Assembly (NCBI GenBank): GCA_016709495.1
Contig: JADJMS010000020.1
Location: 55,078 to 119,077 of the forward strand
Origin: Candidatus Dechloromonas phosphorivorans
Lineage (GTDB): Bacteria; Pseudomonadota; Gammaproteobacteria; Burkholderiales; Rhodocyclaceae
Length of the DNA stretch: 64,000 nucleotides
Direction: 5' to 3'
Shown: positions 34,962-43,964 of the stretch, piece after piece
How positions within the stretch are numbered: position 1 is the first letter of the stretch
Layout: each line of letters starts with the position of its first letter
The notes under the pieces: generated by a model
What the model was told of the DNA's origin: nothing
The model's database searches: none
What the model saw: the letters and a program-made list of their open reading frames with translations, nothing else
Program-made: the position numbers and the translations under genes

Positions 34962-36302
34962 TCAGGCCAGTGCGCGCGCCAGCAAGACGGCGACATGCAC
35001 CGCGTCGCGCCCGGTGCCATCCTTGATCTGATGCCGGCAGGAAAAGCCGTCGGCCACAATCGTCGCATCAACCGGCGCTGAGCGCACCGCCGGCAGCAAG
35101 GCCAGTTCGCCCATCTTCACTGAAGCCTCGTAATGCTCGGCCTCCAGCCCGAAGCTGCCGGACATGCCGCAGCAACTGGCATCGACGATCTCGAACTCGA
35201 ATTCCGGTATCCAGCCGAGCACCTTTTTCATCGACTTCATGGCGCCGAAGGCCTTCTGGTGGCAATGACCATGGACCACCGCCCGGCCGCCGCAAATCGG
35301 CTTCAGATCGAGTTTCAGCCCCTTGTTGCCCTCACGCATCAGGAATTCCTCGAACAGGAAGGCCTGCTTGCCGAGTTGCCCGACATCCGGGCCGAGCGAC
35401 AGGCTGTAGAACTCGTCACGCAGCGCCAGCAGGCAGGACGGCTCCAGCCCGACAATCGGCGTTCCGGCGGCCAGGGCCGGGGCTAGCGCGGCCATGACGC
35501 GTTTGCCTTCGAGCTTGGCGGAATCGACCATGCCTTGCGACAGGTAGGTGCGGCCACAACACAAGGGGCGTTGCGGCTCGGCATCGTCGGCCGCCGGGCG
35601 CAGCACCTCGACGGCATAGCCGCCCGCCGTCAACACGGCGATGGCCGCCTCGGCCACTTCCGGCGTGTAGTAATGCGTGAAGGTATCAATAAAAAGGAGC
35701 ACTTTTCCGCGTTGACCGGAACATTCTGTGTTTTTGGTTTGAAACAAGCCACCAACGATTTCTGGAATCGGCCGCTTGGCCGAAATACCGAGTTTGCGTT
35801 CAACCAGCCCGGCCAGCCACGGTGATCTGTTACGCAAACGAACCAGCGCTGCCAGCGGCCGGCGATAGCGATGCAGCCATTCCGGCAAGCCGCCGAACAG
35901 CTTCGCCCGACGCGGCACACCAAGTTCCTCATTGCGATGCGCCAGGTATTCGGTTTTGATCAGTGTCATGTCGACCGAGCTCGGGCATTCCTTCTTGCAG
36001 CCCTTGCACGACACGCAAAGATCCATCGCCGCCGCCAGATCGGGATGGATGAACGGCTGCTCGCCGAACTCGCCGTTGAGCGCCGCCTTGAAAGCCTTGA
36101 CCCGGGCCCCGGTCGAGTGCGCCGGGTCGCCGGTGATGCGGTAGCTCGGGCACATGACGCCCTTGCCGTCGCGCTGGCACTGGTGGTTGTTCATGCAGAC
36201 GGCAACCGCCTTGGCGTAGTTGCCGCCCGTCGCCGGAATGCCGGCATAGGCATCGCCCATGCCGTAGGTGTCGTAAGCCGACCAGTCGAGAAAGGTTTTC
36301 AT
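34962..36302 (-). CDS. Fe-S oxidoreductase with two [4Fe-4S] motifs and CCG domains
   Basis: A 446-residue protein matching the GlcF/GlpC-like half of D-lactate/glycolate oxidoreductases. N-terminal CMNNHQCQ...GVMCPSYRITGDPAHSTGAR and CVSCKGCKKECP form two [4Fe-4S] sites. Two cysteine-rich CCG-type motifs follow: RPLCCGRTYLSQGMVDSAK and HGHCHQKA...DASCCGMSGSFG. The FAD-binding half usually fused or adjacent is not present here. ATG at 36302 is preferred to an upstream TTG. Electron partner unknown. Confidence 0.82.
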   Translation of the reverse strand: MKTFLDWSAYDTYGMGDAYAGIPATGGNYAKAVAVCMNNHQCQRDGKGVMCPSYRITGDPAHSTGARVKAFKAALNGEFGEQPFIHPDLAAAMDLCVSCKGCKKECPSSVDMTLIKTEYLAHRNEELGVPRRAKLFGGLPEWLHRYRRPLAALVRLRNRSPWLAGLVERKLGISAKRPIPEIVGGLFQTKNTECSGQRGKVLLFIDTFTHYYTPEVAEAAIAVLTAGGYAVEVLRPAADDAEPQRPLCCGRTYLSQGMVDSAKLEGKRVMAALAPALAAGTPIVGLEPSCLLALRDEFYSLSLGPDVGQLGKQAFLFEEFLMREGNKGLKLDLKPICGGRAVVHGHCHQKAFGAMKSMKKVLGWIPEFEFEIVDASCCGMSGSFGLEAEHYEASVKMGELALLPAVRSAPVDATIVADGFSCRHQIKDGTGRDAVHVAVLLARALA

Positions 36303-36437
36303 GACAGTCGACAAGCAAGACCGACGCCAAGATATTAGTCTTTCAAATCAATGCATCGTACTTGTCATCTATGCGACAAACGGGCCAGCGATAGCGGTCG
36401 GTACAATCCCGACCTTATCCTCTGGTTAGGCAATAGC

Positions 36438-36911
36438 ATGAACGACGAACTCAATTACCAAAACAACCCGCTGCATGGGGTCAGTTTAAAAAACCTGCTC
36501 ATTGAAATCGTCGATCACTACGGGTTTGAGCTGCTGTTTGCCTATCTGAATATCAATTGTTTCAACAACAACCCGAGCATTGATTCCGCCGTCAAATTCC
36601 TTAAAAAAACGAATTGGGCGCGCGAAAAGGTCGAAGCCTTCTATTTGTATCAGTTCAAGAGCCTGCCCCGTGCTTCCGACGAGCAATTTGAGCTGCCGCC
36701 CAGGGATCGCATCGTGCCGCCAGACCAAAAGCCAGGGTCACCCGCCGAATTGAGCCTGGAAGATGCGGACCGATTAAGGGAGAAGCGGACCACGAAGGCC
36801 GCCATGTACGACCAGGAAAAAAGTCAGCGCGGCGGATCAGTGAGAAGAACGGCTAAGCATACAAGCACCGCGGCGAGTGATTCAGATCCCTGGGCAAAGT
36901 GGAGAAAATGA
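36438..36911 (+). CDS. VF530 (DUF2132) family DNA-binding protein
   Basis: A 157-residue protein whose first 75 residues match the VF530 domain: NNPLHGVSLKNLLIEIVDHY, INCFNNNPSIDSAVKFLKKT and WAREKVEAFYLYQF. The C-terminal half is low-complexity, Ser/Thr/Lys-rich (SQRGGSVRRTAKHTSTAA) and ends in WAKWRK, probably a disordered basic tail extending the usual short family form. ATG at 36438 begins at the domain. Function beyond possible DNA binding unknown. Confidence 0.85.
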   Translation: MNDELNYQNNPLHGVSLKNLLIEIVDHYGFELLFAYLNINCFNNNPSIDSAVKFLKKTNWAREKVEAFYLYQFKSLPRASDEQFELPPRDRIVPPDQKPGSPAELSLEDADRLREKRTTKAAMYDQEKSQRGGSVRRTAKHTSTAASDSDPWAKWRK

Positions 36912-37065
36912 ATTCGGGGATTTAATCCCAACGCTTTGATTGGAGCGCAAAAACAGCCCCCTGACAAGTCCAGGCCAACTTGGCACTTATATTGCTCAGC
37001 TTGATCATATCGCCGGCCCAAGGTCGACTTTCCAACAATGATCAACGCTCCAGGCGCCCACAGGG

Positions 37066-37512
37066 ATGAACACGACAACTGACGAGAACGACATCTTTTT
37101 CGGGGACATCCCGCCCGAGATCAATGCCTTGTTGCAGCAAGGCATCGCAGTACATGCCAGCGACCCGCGGCTGGCAGAAAACCACTTCCGCGAGGCACTC
37201 GCCCGGCGCCCGGATATCCTGTGCAGCTATCGCTGTCTGGTCAAGCACTACAACCGGCAGCGGCAATTCGACAATGCCATCAATACCGTCCGTGCCTGGC
37301 TGACCGAGGCGGTTCGTCAGGCCGGTTCGCCAGCCGACTGGAACGAGTGGCAGGATGCCTCGTCATCAATGCTCGGCGCCCTCAAGGCATTCGCCTTTGT
37401 CGAACTGCGTCGGGGTCGCCTGGAAGAAGCTCAGGCAGCGATTGCCCGCCTGCAGCAACTCGACCCGGAAGATGGTACCGGTGTCTCCGTACTTGCCGCC
37501 CTGGCTCACTAA
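37066..37512 (+). CDS. TPR-like protein next to the Nif11 gene
   Basis: A 148-residue helical protein with tetratricopeptide-like repeats: ASDPRLAENHFREALARRPD near residue 31, YRCLVKHYNRQRQFDNAINT near 58 and LRRGRLEEAQAAIARLQQLDP near 118. It lies 58 bp before nif11 on the same strand. Small TPR proteins occur in nif clusters; its partner is not known. Confidence 0.75.
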   Translation: MNTTTDENDIFFGDIPPEINALLQQGIAVHASDPRLAENHFREALARRPDILCSYRCLVKHYNRQRQFDNAINTVRAWLTEAVRQAGSPADWNEWQDASSSMLGALKAFAFVELRRGRLEEAQAAIARLQQLDPEDGTGVSVLAALAH

Positions 37513-37570
37513 GCACACGCTTGATATTTGAAAGCAGTTTTATCCCCCCAACCCTACAAAGAGGAAAAAA

Positions 37571-37789
37571 ATGTCCGTAGCTATCATCAAGGCTTTTTCT
37601 GAAAAAGCCAAAAGTGACGCCGATCTGAAGGAAAAGCTGAAAGCCTGCCAAAAAATCAAGGAATTGCGTGCACTCGCCCAGGAAAACGGCTTCGAAATCG
37701 TCGAAGACTCACTCTACCCGCCCAACGAACCACAATTCACTGCCGACCAATTGTCGGAGCGTCTGGTCAAGGCACTGCTCCGCGCCTGA
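37571..37789 (+). CDS. Nif11 family protein
   Basis: A 72-residue protein with the Nif11 domain: SVAIIKAFSEKAKSDADLKE, KACQKIKELRALAQENGF and the following EIVEDSLYP. In cyanobacteria and diazotrophs such proteins occur in nif clusters; related Nif11-type leader peptides feed lanthipeptide and other RiPP pathways, but there is no maturase gene nearby and no GG-type cleavage site, so a nif role is more likely. AGAGG precedes the ATG. A strong terminator follows 19 bp after the stop. Confidence 0.85.
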   Translation: MSVAIIKAFSEKAKSDADLKEKLKACQKIKELRALAQENGFEIVEDSLYPPNEPQFTADQLSERLVKALLRA

Positions 37790-37808
37790 ACTTGGTGCAA
37801 AAAAACAT

Positions 37809-37830
37809 GGGAGCCTCGGCTCCCATTTTT
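37809..37830. terminator. Bidirectional intrinsic terminator after nif11
   Basis: Stem GGGAGCC-TC-GGCTCCC followed by ATTTTT on the plus strand; on the minus strand the stem is followed by ATGTTTTTTT, so it can end both the nif11 and the convergent bestrophin transcript. Confidence 0.88.
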
Positions 37831-37833
37831 CAT

Positions 37834-38751
37834 TCAGGTCATAACGTAACCAATAACCTGCGGTGGCGAGCTGCGCGGAACTTCGCCCACCAATTCGCAA
37901 ACTGATACCTCAATCGCATGGCACATGGAAGCCAGTGCCAGATCATTTGGCTCAGTGCCAAATGGCTCCTCGATCTGCTCACCGATGACATCCAGCGCGA
38001 GAAAGGTATAAGCAACGAAGGTGGCGATCAGCGGCGTCAGCCAGCCAATCGAAGTGCTCAATCCAATTGGCAGCAGCAGGCAATAAACCATCACCGTGCG
38101 GTTCATCAGCACCCGATAGGTATAGGGAATTGGCGTGTTGGCGATGCGCTCGCAGGCACCAGAAGCTTCGGTCAGCAAATTGAGGTTGCGATCCATGGAT
38201 TGCAGTTGCAGATCGCTGAACTGTCCCGACTTTTGCGCAACACAGAGCTCTTCCGCCAGATTGAGCAGGATGACCGATGTCGGGTAGCGGGCAGCCAGAA
38301 CCCGCTCCAACTGATGCGGTTGCAGACGGCAGGCCAGATCGCTGCGGCTATCCGTACCGCGCAATTGATGCTTGAGCGCATAGGTGAAGGCGGCCAGCGT
38401 GCGCGCCACGCGTTTATGAAGTTCGATATCAGTACTCAGGCTGGCCACTTCACGAACAAGCGAGCGCGCGGCGATGAGTAGCGCGCCCCACTGTTTGCGT
38501 GCCTCCCAGAAGCGTTCATAACTGACCGAATTGCGAAAGCCAAGAAAAATGGCCAAAGCAATGCCCATCAACGTAAATGGCGGAATCGACAAGGCCGAGG
38601 CAGCGTGTTCGCTCATCCACCAACTGCGGCTGAGTACGCTGCAGACGGCGACCAGGACAACCAGCAGAAGCCGGGTGGTGATATAGGGTAAAACAGAGCC
38701 GCGCCAGACAAAGAGCAGGCGAAACCAGTGCAGATGCGAGCGAACTATCAT
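37834..38751 (-). CDS. Bestrophin family (UPF0187) ion channel protein
   Basis: A 305-residue membrane protein with the bacterial bestrophin layout: hydrophobic segments at about 20-45 and 55-72, the GFRNSVSYERFWEARKQWG motif near residue 72, PIPYTYRVLMNRTVMVYCLLLP near 205 (in part PIPYTYRVLMNR) and the EQIEEPFGTEPNDL C-terminal motif. It likely forms a cation or anion channel. No known nif role. Confidence 0.9.
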   Translation of the reverse strand: MIVRSHLHWFRLLFVWRGSVLPYITTRLLLVVLVAVCSVLSRSWWMSEHAASALSIPPFTLMGIALAIFLGFRNSVSYERFWEARKQWGALLIAARSLVREVASLSTDIELHKRVARTLAAFTYALKHQLRGTDSRSDLACRLQPHQLERVLAARYPTSVILLNLAEELCVAQKSGQFSDLQLQSMDRNLNLLTEASGACERIANTPIPYTYRVLMNRTVMVYCLLLPIGLSTSIGWLTPLIATFVAYTFLALDVIGEQIEEPFGTEPNDLALASMCHAIEVSVCELVGEVPRSSPPQVIGYVMT

Positions 38752-38773
38752 GCGAAAAGAATCAAATCAAACC

Positions 38774-38956
38774 TCAGGCGCTTGCCGAGATGGCATCAAT
38801 AAAACGTGTCATGACCTCGGCGTGATAATTGGCGCCATCCTTACAACCCTGCGACTTTTCGGATTCGTCAACGGCGCGCTGCCACAAACGCAAAGCATGC
38901 TGATCATCAATACCTGCCCGGCGCGCCATCCATGGCAAGATTTTAGGTGCGTTCAT
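38774..38956 (-). CDS. Small 60-residue protein (nif region)
   Basis: Strong Shine-Dalgarno (AGGAGGG) precedes the ATG at 38956. The protein begins MNAPKILPWMARRAGID and has a helical DQHALRLWQRAVDESEKSQG segment. I do not recognise a family with certainty. It lies 47 bp downstream of the 68-residue gene on the same strand. Confidence 0.65.
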   Translation of the reverse strand: MNAPKILPWMARRAGIDDQHALRLWQRAVDESEKSQGCKDGANYHAEVMTRFIDAISASA

Positions 38957-39003
38957 GGCAACCCTCCTGTTTGCTCCGACTGAAAAACGGTTGGCAACAG
39001 GCA

Positions 39004-39210
39004 TCAGAAAACCTGCCCGGCAAAGACTTCCTTGAAATAAATATCGACATCACACTCAACGGGGCGCAAGCCTGGCAGCCAGTTTTCGTCGATACTGACC
39101 TCGGCAGGTAGACTTGCTTCACCCTTGAATACTTCGTCATAGCCAATTGAGGCCGAAGGCTTTTGACTGGGCAGGCCATAAATTCGAGCGAGAATTTTGG
39201 TGGTGAACAT
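39004..39210 (-). CDS. Small 68-residue protein (nif region)
   Basis: AGGAG precedes the ATG at 39210. The sequence (MFTTKILARIYGLPSQ, then VSIDENWLPGLRPVECDVDI) is unrecognised; it has one cysteine and no membrane segment. It forms a probable two-gene unit with the 60-residue gene at 38774. Confidence 0.65.
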   Translation of the reverse strand: MFTTKILARIYGLPSQKPSASIGYDEVFKGEASLPAEVSIDENWLPGLRPVECDVDIYFKEVFAGQVF

Positions 39211-39339
39211 GATTGACTCCTTTACTTCATTGTCTGAATTGACGATTGAAATATAGAACTTATGGTGCACTGCAACAAACAATGTTTATTATCGAACGCA
39301 TTAGATAAACTAAACCGAAATCAAAACCGGCAAAATATC

Positions 39340-40293
39340 GTGGCCTATCGCCTTCCTCCGCTCTCAACCTTTCGCACCTTTGAAGCAGCTGCCCGCCATC
39401 TCAGTTTCAAGCAGGCAGCAGAGGAGTTGCACGTCACACCGGCCGCGGTCAGCCAGCAGATCAAGAGTCTGGAAACCTATCTTGGTGTCTCGCTGTTTCA
39501 GCGTTTACCCAAGGCACTGCAATTGACCGAGGAAGGTCTGGCGATGTTTCCCAAGGTCAGGGACGGTATGGACAGTTTCGCCGCCGCCGTCGAGAGCACC
39601 CGACGTAGTGCCAGTCTGGCTTTGAATGTTACCGCCCCCCCCTCCTTCGCAACGCGCTGGCTGGTTCCCCGACTTTCCCGCTTCTCCCTGGCCCATGCCG
39701 AGGTTGCAATCCGTATTTCGAGCAATCCGGAAAACATAGACGGTCCGCAGACGGCGCTTGAAATGACCATGGATGCAAACGACCCGCGCCATGAAACCAG
39801 CGAGGTGGCGATCCGCTTTGGCACAGGTATTTACCCCGGTTACCAGGTGGAAAAAATGCTGACGGCGAATTATGTACTGGTTTGCAGTCCGCGCCTGCTG
39901 GAGGGCGAAACGCCTCTGCGCACTCCCGCCGATCTGGTCAATCACATCCTGATTCACGACGAGTCGATTCCGGCTATTGACCAGCGTCCAAGCTGGGATG
40001 ACTGGCTCAGACAGGCCGGCGTCAGTGGCATGGATAGCGAACGCGGACCGCGCTTTTCCAATTCCCTCATGGTCCAGGAGGCGGCGGTTGAAGGACAGGG
40101 AGTTGCTCTCGCAATCAGGCAACAAATTGAAGGCGAAGTTAGCGCCGGGCGCCTGGTAATTCCATTTGATATCACCTTGCCTTCGACTTACGCCTATTAC
40201 CTAGTCATTCCCCAGGCCATTGCCGGCAGAGCCGTCGTCCAGGCCTTCAGGGATTGGTTACAGGCAGAAATCGGTGCGCTATACGGACAGTAG
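39340..40293 (+). CDS. LysR-family transcriptional regulator (GcvA-type)
   Basis: A 317-residue regulator: N-terminal HTH (FEAAARHLSFKQAAEELHVT, TPAAVSQQIKSLETYLGV) and a C-terminal effector domain with VLVCSPRLLEG and a type II periplasmic-binding fold. The family start usually reads RLPPLSTFRTFEAA; the GTG at 39340 fits it, but an in-frame ATG at 39262 cannot be excluded. It stands just before nifB, divergent from the two small genes. Target and effector unknown. Confidence 0.85.
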   Translation: MAYRLPPLSTFRTFEAAARHLSFKQAAEELHVTPAAVSQQIKSLETYLGVSLFQRLPKALQLTEEGLAMFPKVRDGMDSFAAAVESTRRSASLALNVTAPPSFATRWLVPRLSRFSLAHAEVAIRISSNPENIDGPQTALEMTMDANDPRHETSEVAIRFGTGIYPGYQVEKMLTANYVLVCSPRLLEGETPLRTPADLVNHILIHDESIPAIDQRPSWDDWLRQAGVSGMDSERGPRFSNSLMVQEAAVEGQGVALAIRQQIEGEVSAGRLVIPFDITLPSTYAYYLVIPQAIAGRAVVQAFRDWLQAEIGALYGQ

Positions 40294-40298
40294 CGCCA

Positions 40299-40314
40299 TG
40301 TCACGTTTACAACA
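40299..40314 (+). promoter_or_regulatory. NifA upstream activator sequence for nifB
   Basis: TGTCACGTTTACAACA matches TGT-N10-ACA, 63 bp upstream of the nifB sigma-54 promoter. It begins 6 bases after the stop codon of the LysR gene. Confidence 0.82.
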
Positions 40315-40377
40315 AAGCACCCAACACAGCATTTCACAAAAACATTCATCCCACTGATTTATATAGAAAAACATAAC

Positions 40378-40393
40378 TGGCACAGCGATTGCT
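40378..40393 (+). promoter_or_regulatory. Sigma-54 promoter of the nifB operon
   Basis: TGGCACAGCGATTGCT matches TGGCAC-N5-TTGC perfectly, 35 bp before the GTG start of nifB. Confidence 0.93.
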
Positions 40394-40428
40394 GAAAAGA
40401 CTCCGACTGCATTCGAGGAGCCGACATC

Positions 40429-41937
40429 GTGGAACTACCAGTTATCAGTAACACTGCCCCTGCCGCTGAAGGCGGCGGTTGTGCATCCAGCGGCTGCGGT
40501 ACGGCCCCGGACGCTTTGGGCCATCTGCCCGATCACATTCGCGCCAAGGTTCAGGACCATCCCTGCTATTCGGAAGAAGCGCATCACTACTTCGCCCGCA
40601 TGCACGTGGCGGTGGCCCCGGCCTGCAACATCCAGTGCAACTACTGCAACCGCAAATATGACTGCTCGAACGAATCCCGTCCGGGCGTCGTTTCCGAAGT
40701 CTTGACGCCGAAACAGGCGATCAACAAGGTGCTCGCCGTCGCCGCCGAAATTCCTCAGATGACGGTACTCGGCATCGCCGGACCCGGCGACCCCCTGGCC
40801 AACCCGTCCCGCACTTTCGAGACTTTTGAAGAGCTCTCGGCGCGCGCCCCGGATATCAAACTCTGCGTATCGACCAACGGCCTCAACCTGCCGATGTATG
40901 TCGACCGTATCGCCCAGCACAACATCGACCACGTGACGATCACCATCAACTGTGTCGATCCCGAAGTCGGTGCCAAGATCTACCCGTGGATTTTCTGGGA
41001 GAACAAACGCATCTTCGGCGTCGAAGGCGCGCGCATCCTGATCGAGCAGCAGCAGAAGGGTCTGCAGATGCTGACCGACCGCGGCATCCTGGTGAAGGTC
41101 AATTCGGTGCTGATCCCCGGCGTCAATGACGAGCATCTCAAGGAAGTCTCGAAGATCGTCAAGGCCAAGGGCGCCTTCCTGCACAACGTCATGCCGCTGA
41201 TCGCCGAGCCCGAACACGGCACCTACTACGGCATCATGGAGCAGCCGGAGCCGACGCCGGAAATGCTGCAGGAACTGCAGGACGCCTGTGCCGGCGACAT
41301 GGCGATGATGCGCCATTGCCGCCAGTGCCGTGCCGATGCGGTCGGCCTGCTCGGCGAGGATCGCGGTGACGAATTCACCATGGACAAGATCGACGTCATG
41401 GAGGTCGATTACGAAGCCGCCATGGTTCGTCGCAAGGTTGTCCATGACGAGATCATCGAGAAGCTCGACGCCAAGCGCGGCATCGTCAAGCCGAAGGCCG
41501 AAGAACTCGGCATCCCGGCCGATGCCCGCCCGGTCCTCATGGCGGTGGCCGGCAAGAACGGCGTCGTTGCAGAACACTTCGGTCATGCCAAGGAATTCCT
41601 GATCTACGAAGCCTCACCGGCTGGCGTCCGCTTCATGAGCCACCGCAAGACCGAGCTGTACTGCGGCGGCATGGATGCCTGCGGTGATGGCGACGTGGCC
41701 GAGGCTGGATCGACGGAATCGCTGCTCGATCGCAACATCCGCGTGCTCGAAGGCTGCGAGGTCGTGCTCTGCTCCAAGGTTGGTTACGAACCCTGGGCCA
41801 AGCTGGAAGCCGCCGGCATCGCGCCGAACGGCGAACACGCGATGGAACCGATCGAGGAAGCCGTGATGGCGGTGTACAAGGAAATCGCGGCGACCGGCAA
41901 GCTGAGTCCGTCGGCTGCTGACAGAAAGGCGGCTTGA
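40429..41937 (+). CDS. nifB: FeMo-cofactor biosynthesis radical SAM protein NifB
   Basis: A 502-residue radical SAM enzyme that builds NifB-co, the Fe-S core of FeMo-cofactor. The N-terminal domain has the SAM cluster CNIQCNYC (within ACNIQCNYCNRKYDC), GIAGPGDPL and CVSTNGLNLP. A C-terminal NifX-like domain (about 385-490: VLMAVAGKNGVVAEHFGHAK) completes the fused form typical of proteobacteria. GTG start at 40429 is supported by GAGGAG. First gene of a long NifA-controlled operon. Confidence 0.96.
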   Translation: MELPVISNTAPAAEGGGCASSGCGTAPDALGHLPDHIRAKVQDHPCYSEEAHHYFARMHVAVAPACNIQCNYCNRKYDCSNESRPGVVSEVLTPKQAINKVLAVAAEIPQMTVLGIAGPGDPLANPSRTFETFEELSARAPDIKLCVSTNGLNLPMYVDRIAQHNIDHVTITINCVDPEVGAKIYPWIFWENKRIFGVEGARILIEQQQKGLQMLTDRGILVKVNSVLIPGVNDEHLKEVSKIVKAKGAFLHNVMPLIAEPEHGTYYGIMEQPEPTPEMLQELQDACAGDMAMMRHCRQCRADAVGLLGEDRGDEFTMDKIDVMEVDYEAAMVRRKVVHDEIIEKLDAKRGIVKPKAEELGIPADARPVLMAVAGKNGVVAEHFGHAKEFLIYEASPAGVRFMSHRKTELYCGGMDACGDGDVAEAGSTESLLDRNIRVLEGCEVVLCSKVGYEPWAKLEAAGIAPNGEHAMEPIEEAVMAVYKEIAATGKLSPSAADRKAA

Positions 41938-41939
41938 TC

Positions 41940-42218
41940 ATGGCCCTGCAAATAACTGAATCCTGTGTCAATTGCTGGGCTTGCGTCGATGTCTGCCCGA
42001 ACGATGCGATCTACGAAGACCGGCCGCATTTCCTGGTCGACGACAACAAATGTACCGAGTGCCTGGGCGATCACGGCGTGCCGCAATGCGCCGCGATCTG
42101 CCCGATCGAAATGGCCATCGTCAATGAACTGGGCGAGTTCCTGAACCCGCCCGGCTCGCTGACCGGCATCCCGATCGAGAAGCTGAAGGAATTCGGTATG
42201 TGGCGCGAGGCAGCCTGA
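41940..42218 (+). CDS. fdxN: 2[4Fe-4S] ferredoxin FdxN
   Basis: A 92-residue bacterial-type ferredoxin with CVNCWACVDVCP and CTECLGDHGVPQCAAICP, the longer loop in the second motif being typical of nif-linked FdxN. It starts 2 bp after nifB, and its stop overlaps the nifO start (TGATG). FdxN supports NifB activity and electron supply to nitrogenase. Confidence 0.94.
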   Translation: MALQITESCVNCWACVDVCPNDAIYEDRPHFLVDDNKCTECLGDHGVPQCAAICPIEMAIVNELGEFLNPPGSLTGIPIEKLKEFGMWREAA

Positions 42219-42700
42219 TGGCTGTCGTCACGTTCTACGAAAAACCCGGCTGCAAGGGCAATCTTCGCCAGAAGACCCTGCTCGCTGCCGCCGGCCACAC
42301 CGTCCAGGCCAAAAGTCTCAAGACCGAGGCCTGGACGGCTGACCGACTGCTCGCCTTTCTCGGCAAGCTGCCGGTCAGCACGTGGTTCAACCCATCTGCC
42401 CCGGCCATCAAATCCGGTGAAATCGTCCCGGAAAACATCAGCTTTGAACACGCCCTGCACCTGTTGCTGGAAAACCCGCTGCTGATTCGCCGTCCATTGA
42501 TGGAAATCGGCGAGGAACGTCAGGTCGGTTTCGATATTGATGCGGTCGACGCCTGGATCGGCCTGAAAAATGTCGATCTGCCGGAAGGCAATATCGAAGC
42601 CTGCGTGCACGGCCCGGAAGGGCATGGCAGTTGTGGCAGTCATGCCCACGACCATGATCACGAGAGGAAAGCCAGCCATGGTCGCTGCGGCCATCACTGA
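42218..42700 (+). CDS. nifO: Nitrogenase-associated ArsC-like protein NifO
   Basis: A 160-residue ArsC/Spx-fold protein: AVVTFYEKPGCKGNLRQKTL near the N terminus with one active-site-like cysteine, WFNPSAPAIKSGE and LIRRPLMEIGEERQVGFD. The C-terminal tail is His-rich (HGSCGSHAHDHDHERKASHG) and may bind metal. The place between fdxN and nifQ fits Azotobacter nifO. It overlaps the flavodiiron gene by 23 bp. Confidence 0.88.
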   Translation: MAVVTFYEKPGCKGNLRQKTLLAAAGHTVQAKSLKTEAWTADRLLAFLGKLPVSTWFNPSAPAIKSGEIVPENISFEHALHLLLENPLLIRRPLMEIGEERQVGFDIDAVDAWIGLKNVDLPEGNIEACVHGPEGHGSCGSHAHDHDHERKASHGRCGHH

Positions 42701-43947
42701 TCGCGCCGTAGAAATTGCACCGGGCGTCCACTGGGTGGGCGCCCTCGACCCGCATCTGCGGAGTTTCGACATCATCCTCAAAACCGCCAACGGCACGAGC
42801 TACAACTCGTATGTTGTGCGTGGCGAGAACGGCGTGGCGATCATCGACACGGTGAAGGAAAACTTCGCCGACGATTTTTTCCGTCGACTCGAAACGGTGG
42901 CGAAGTACGAGGAAATCACCACCATCGTCCTCAACCATCTGGAACCGGACCACAGCGGCGCCCTGCCCGAGTTGCTCAAGCGCGCGCCGCAGGCTCGGGT
43001 CTATCTGTCGAGCCGCGCCCAGATGATGCTCAAGGCGCTGTTGAAGCCGACCGGCGAGAAGCCGCCCGAATATATCCCGGTCACCACCGACGACACCGTC
43101 GACCTCGGCGGCCGCACCCTGCGTTTCCTGCACGCCTTACCTGCACTGGCCGGATACCCAATGCACTTATCTGGTTGAAGACGGCATCCTGTTCACCGGC
43201 GACGTTTTCGGTTGTCACTTCTGCGACAACCGGCTGTTCAACGACACGGTTGGCGATTTCCGTTTTTCCTTCGAGTACTACTACGCCCACATCATGCGGC
43301 CCTTCCGCGAGTATGTGCTTGACGCGATTGCGCTGATCGAACCGCTGGAACTCAACCTGATCGCCCCGGCGCACGGCCCGATCCTGCGCCACGCGCCGCG
43401 CGACTACGTGCACCGCTACCGCGAACTGGCCACGCCGCGCCTGTTCAACGAGGCACGCAGCGAGAAGACGCTGGTCGTCTTCTACATCTCGGCCTACGGC
43501 AACACGCGACGCATGGCTGAGTCGCTGGCTGCCGGTGCCGAATCCATTGGCGGTGTCCGCGTTTCGCTTTACGACCTCGAATGCAGCGAGGCCGGCATCT
43601 TTACCGATCTGGTCGAGGAAGCCGACGGCCTCGCCTTCGGCAGCCCGACGATCAATGCCGATGCCGTCAAGCCGATCTGGGATCTGCTCTCGTCGCTGAC
43701 CAGCGTCAACGTCAAGGGCAAGCTGGGCGCCGCTTTCGGCTCCTACGGCTGGAGCGGCGAGGCGGTCCGCCTGATCGAGGACCGCCTGCGCGGCCTCAAG
43801 CTGCGCGTCCCGGTCGAAGGACTGCGTATCAAGCTCGTGCCGGATGCCGGCGAACTCGAAGCCTGCCGCGATCTCGGCGAACAACTGGCCCGTCACCTGA
43901 CCGGCCGGGTCGAACACCGCGAGATCGACATGGCCGCTCTCGCATAA
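42678..43947 (+). CDS. Flavodiiron protein (O2/NO reductase type; one frameshift)
   Basis: A metallo-beta-lactamase-like diiron domain with NHLEPDHSG (HxExDH, residues about 84-92) and a C-terminal flavodoxin domain (VVFYISAYGNTRRMAESL, then AFGSYGWSGEAVRLIEDRL). The frame shifts near 43136: HA in the first frame and YLHWPDTQCTYL in the other; restoring two C gives HAPYLHWPDT and a 423-residue product. APAHGPI supplies a later metal histidine. AGAGG precedes the ATG at 42678. In a nif operon it may scavenge oxygen or pass electrons. Confidence 0.87.
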
Positions 43948-43964
43948 CAACCAGGGGAAAAATT

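Noticed and set aside
37571..37789. Nif11 gene as the precursor of a ribosomal peptide natural product
   Set aside because: No maturase, protease or transporter gene nearby and no core peptide after a GG or GA site.
40435..41586. Open frame of 383 codons opposite nifB
   Set aside because: Shadow of the GC-rich nifB codons; His/Asp-rich nonsense without motifs, and nifB is certain.
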